Below the pieces are notes generated by a model. That model saw nothing but the letters and a program-made list of their open reading frames with translations. It was not told where the DNA came from and made no database searches. DNA of 64,000 nt from assembly GCA_017645945.1 (NCBI GenBank), contig JAGCNL010000076.1, positions 1 through 64,000 on the forward strand. Reading direction: 5' to 3'. The translations under genes and the position numbers were made by a program. Positions 63,031-64,000 of the stretch are shown piece by piece (position 1 is the stretch's first letter; each line of letters begins with the position of its first letter). The DNA is from Salinivirgaceae bacterium (GTDB taxonomy: Bacteria; Bacteroidota; Bacteroidia; Bacteroidales; SZUA-534).

Positions 63031-64000
63031 TCAGTATGTAATATAATAAACCATCAATTGAACATTCTCGGCATACGTCGAATTGTCGTCAACCACAAGC
63101 CTTTTGAACGATGTTGAATTCTCATCATCGGGCGGCAAAACTATCAATGCCAGCTCAGTGTCCGAAATAGTCAGCATCCTGTTGCGCACAAAACGCAACA
63201 GCGAGAACGAATAATAAGGCTGGCCGTCTTCAGGAGAGTAGTAAATCGGTGAACTTACAATGTTTCCCGTCATGTCGGTCAGATTCGACAAAAGGTCGTT
63301 TGAGTCATCGCTGATAGCCAAAAGCAATGTGGATGGCAACGGATAGGTTTCATCAAACGAATATTCCTTGGGTCTGATTATCAATCGTGCATCAACCACT
63401 GTCATATATTCTGAAGCCGTGCGCAGGACAGGAAGCGAGGGGAAATCGATACGCAAAGCCAGTCCACTACCAGTCTGGATATAGGCTTTGTTGCCGCTCT
63501 GCGATGAATTCACCATTTCGCCGTAGCCGTCGAGATTTTCAAACGGCGTACCACTTCTGTCATTATTCAAATATGTGTACTGATATGCGCCTTGCTTGGC
63601 AATGAACTTCATATACGAACCATCCTCGTCGTCACCCGACTCATGATAATAGAGCCTGATTTCGAATTCACCCGCATCCTCAATCTTTTTTTCATACGAT
63701 ATAAGAGCCGATTCTGACATTCCGATGAACCCGAGCCCCCAGGTGAAATCCTTGGTTTGCGGCACTATACAAACGCCTCGGAAGAATTCTTCAAAATATT
63801 CGTTCTTGTCCATCACGTCGTCGGCATTTTTCAGCATACTGAACCATAACTGCCCAACACTGTCCGACATTCGCGCCCACGACACATCACCGATTTTGGG
63901 ACTTGGATTAAGACTGACTGTTGCCAATTCTTTATCGCTGCGCATCAGTCTCTGATTATTGAACATTGTTTGCCGAAGCGAGTAATACGGAGGTTTCATC
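63031..64000 (-). CDS. DUF4270-type protein (5' partial)
   Basis: The frame is open to the right edge; family members are usually about 450-500 aa, so an N-terminal portion including the expected lipobox is probably missing. The seen part has beta-rich DUF4270-like motifs: AYIQTGSGLALRIDFPSLP, VVDARLIIRPKEYSF, YPLPSTLLLAIS, LALIVLPPDDENSTSFKRLVVD, and a final LMVYYITY. An outer-membrane lipoprotein role is family-based. Upstream of the barrel gene by 7 nt. Confidence 0.78.
   Translation of the reverse strand, partial: MKPPYYSLRQTMFNNQRLMRSDKELATVSLNPSPKIGDVSWARMSDSVGQLWFSMLKNADDVMDKNEYFEEFFRGVCIVPQTKDFTWGLGFIGMSESALISYEKKIEDAGEFEIRLYYHESGDDEDGSYMKFIAKQGAYQYTYLNNDRSGTPFENLDGYGEMVNSSQSGNKAYIQTGSGLALRIDFPSLPVLRTASEYMTVVDARLIIRPKEYSFDETYPLPSTLLLAISDDSNDLLSNLTDMTGNIVSSPIYYSPEDGQPYYSFSLLRFVRNRMLTISDTELALIVLPPDDENSTSFKRLVVDDNSTYAENVQLMVYYITY

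Overview
The window looks like chromosomal DNA of an uncultured Bacteroidales-type member of the Bacteroidota. This rests on TAnnTTTG -7 promoter boxes in front of many genes, type IX secretion (T9SS) C-terminal sorting domains, a BspA-type leucine-rich-repeat surface protein, DUF4491, DUF4494 and DUF4270 proteins, lipoproteins with Bacteroidota-style lipoboxes, and almost no Shine-Dalgarno sequences. No species can be named from the sequence alone.

Layout. 1-8.1 kb (more AT-rich): 3' part of a large secreted repeat protein, a thioredoxin-like protein, a WecA/MraY-type sugar-phosphate transferase, an SUMF1-type lipoprotein, an aspartate racemase family enzyme, a lipoprotein and a beta-barrel protein. 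8.1-13.6 kb: a redox/stress cluster (EFR1 flavodoxin-ferredoxin, exported flavodoxin, AraC regulator, Fe-S flavoprotein, cyclophilin-like protein, Cys-type alpha/beta hydrolase, glutathione peroxidase). 13.6-16.4 kb: a double acetyltransferase and an AlbA_2/Schlafen-type ATP-binding regulator. 16.6-29.4 kb: transport genes (lipoprotein, interrupted TonB receptor, Cu/Zn-type permease with an HMA domain, small membrane protein, and an MMPL exporter with a LolA-like protein and a frameshifted barrel) mixed with DUF4491 and methyltransferase genes and crowded with intergenic palindromes and one MITE-like element. 29.4-34.4 kb: HEPN/MNT pair and a single-chain type IIG restriction-modification enzyme. 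34.9-38.8 kb: TetR regulator, aldose epimerase, acetyltransferase, lipoprotein, nitroreductase, DUF4494. 38.9-51.7 kb: large secreted proteins, an MBL-fold hydrolase and its broken partial duplicate, a BatA-type protein and an AAA/DUF4143 ATPase. 51.7-64 kb: gltX with tRNA-Glu, UbiA prenyltransferase, YebC, M16 peptidase, BspA protein, rnhB, outer-membrane protein and a DUF4270 lipoprotein.

How the parts fit. The main new observation is a promoter architecture found five times: an inverted repeat close to AATCCC-N8-GGGATT overlapping the -33 element, followed 19-20 nt later by a -7 box. It precedes the TetR gene itself, the MMPL exporter operon leader, the TonB receptor, the HMA permease and the small membrane protein. 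I infer one TetR-controlled envelope/transport regulon. Two of its members carry disabling lesions (an in-frame TAA in the receptor, a frameshift in the barrel).

A second observation is a pair of structured elements about 150 nt long (34444-34590 and 45095-45240, both read on the minus strand). They share an apical hairpin but have different, compensating outer stems, and each ends in a T-run, which suggests a small multicopy ncRNA family. Other odd items are a chimeric pseudogene pair at 41.5-42.2 kb, a 33-bp tandem repeat in a promoter, and an intergenic palindrome translated in frame inside a T9SS sorting domain.
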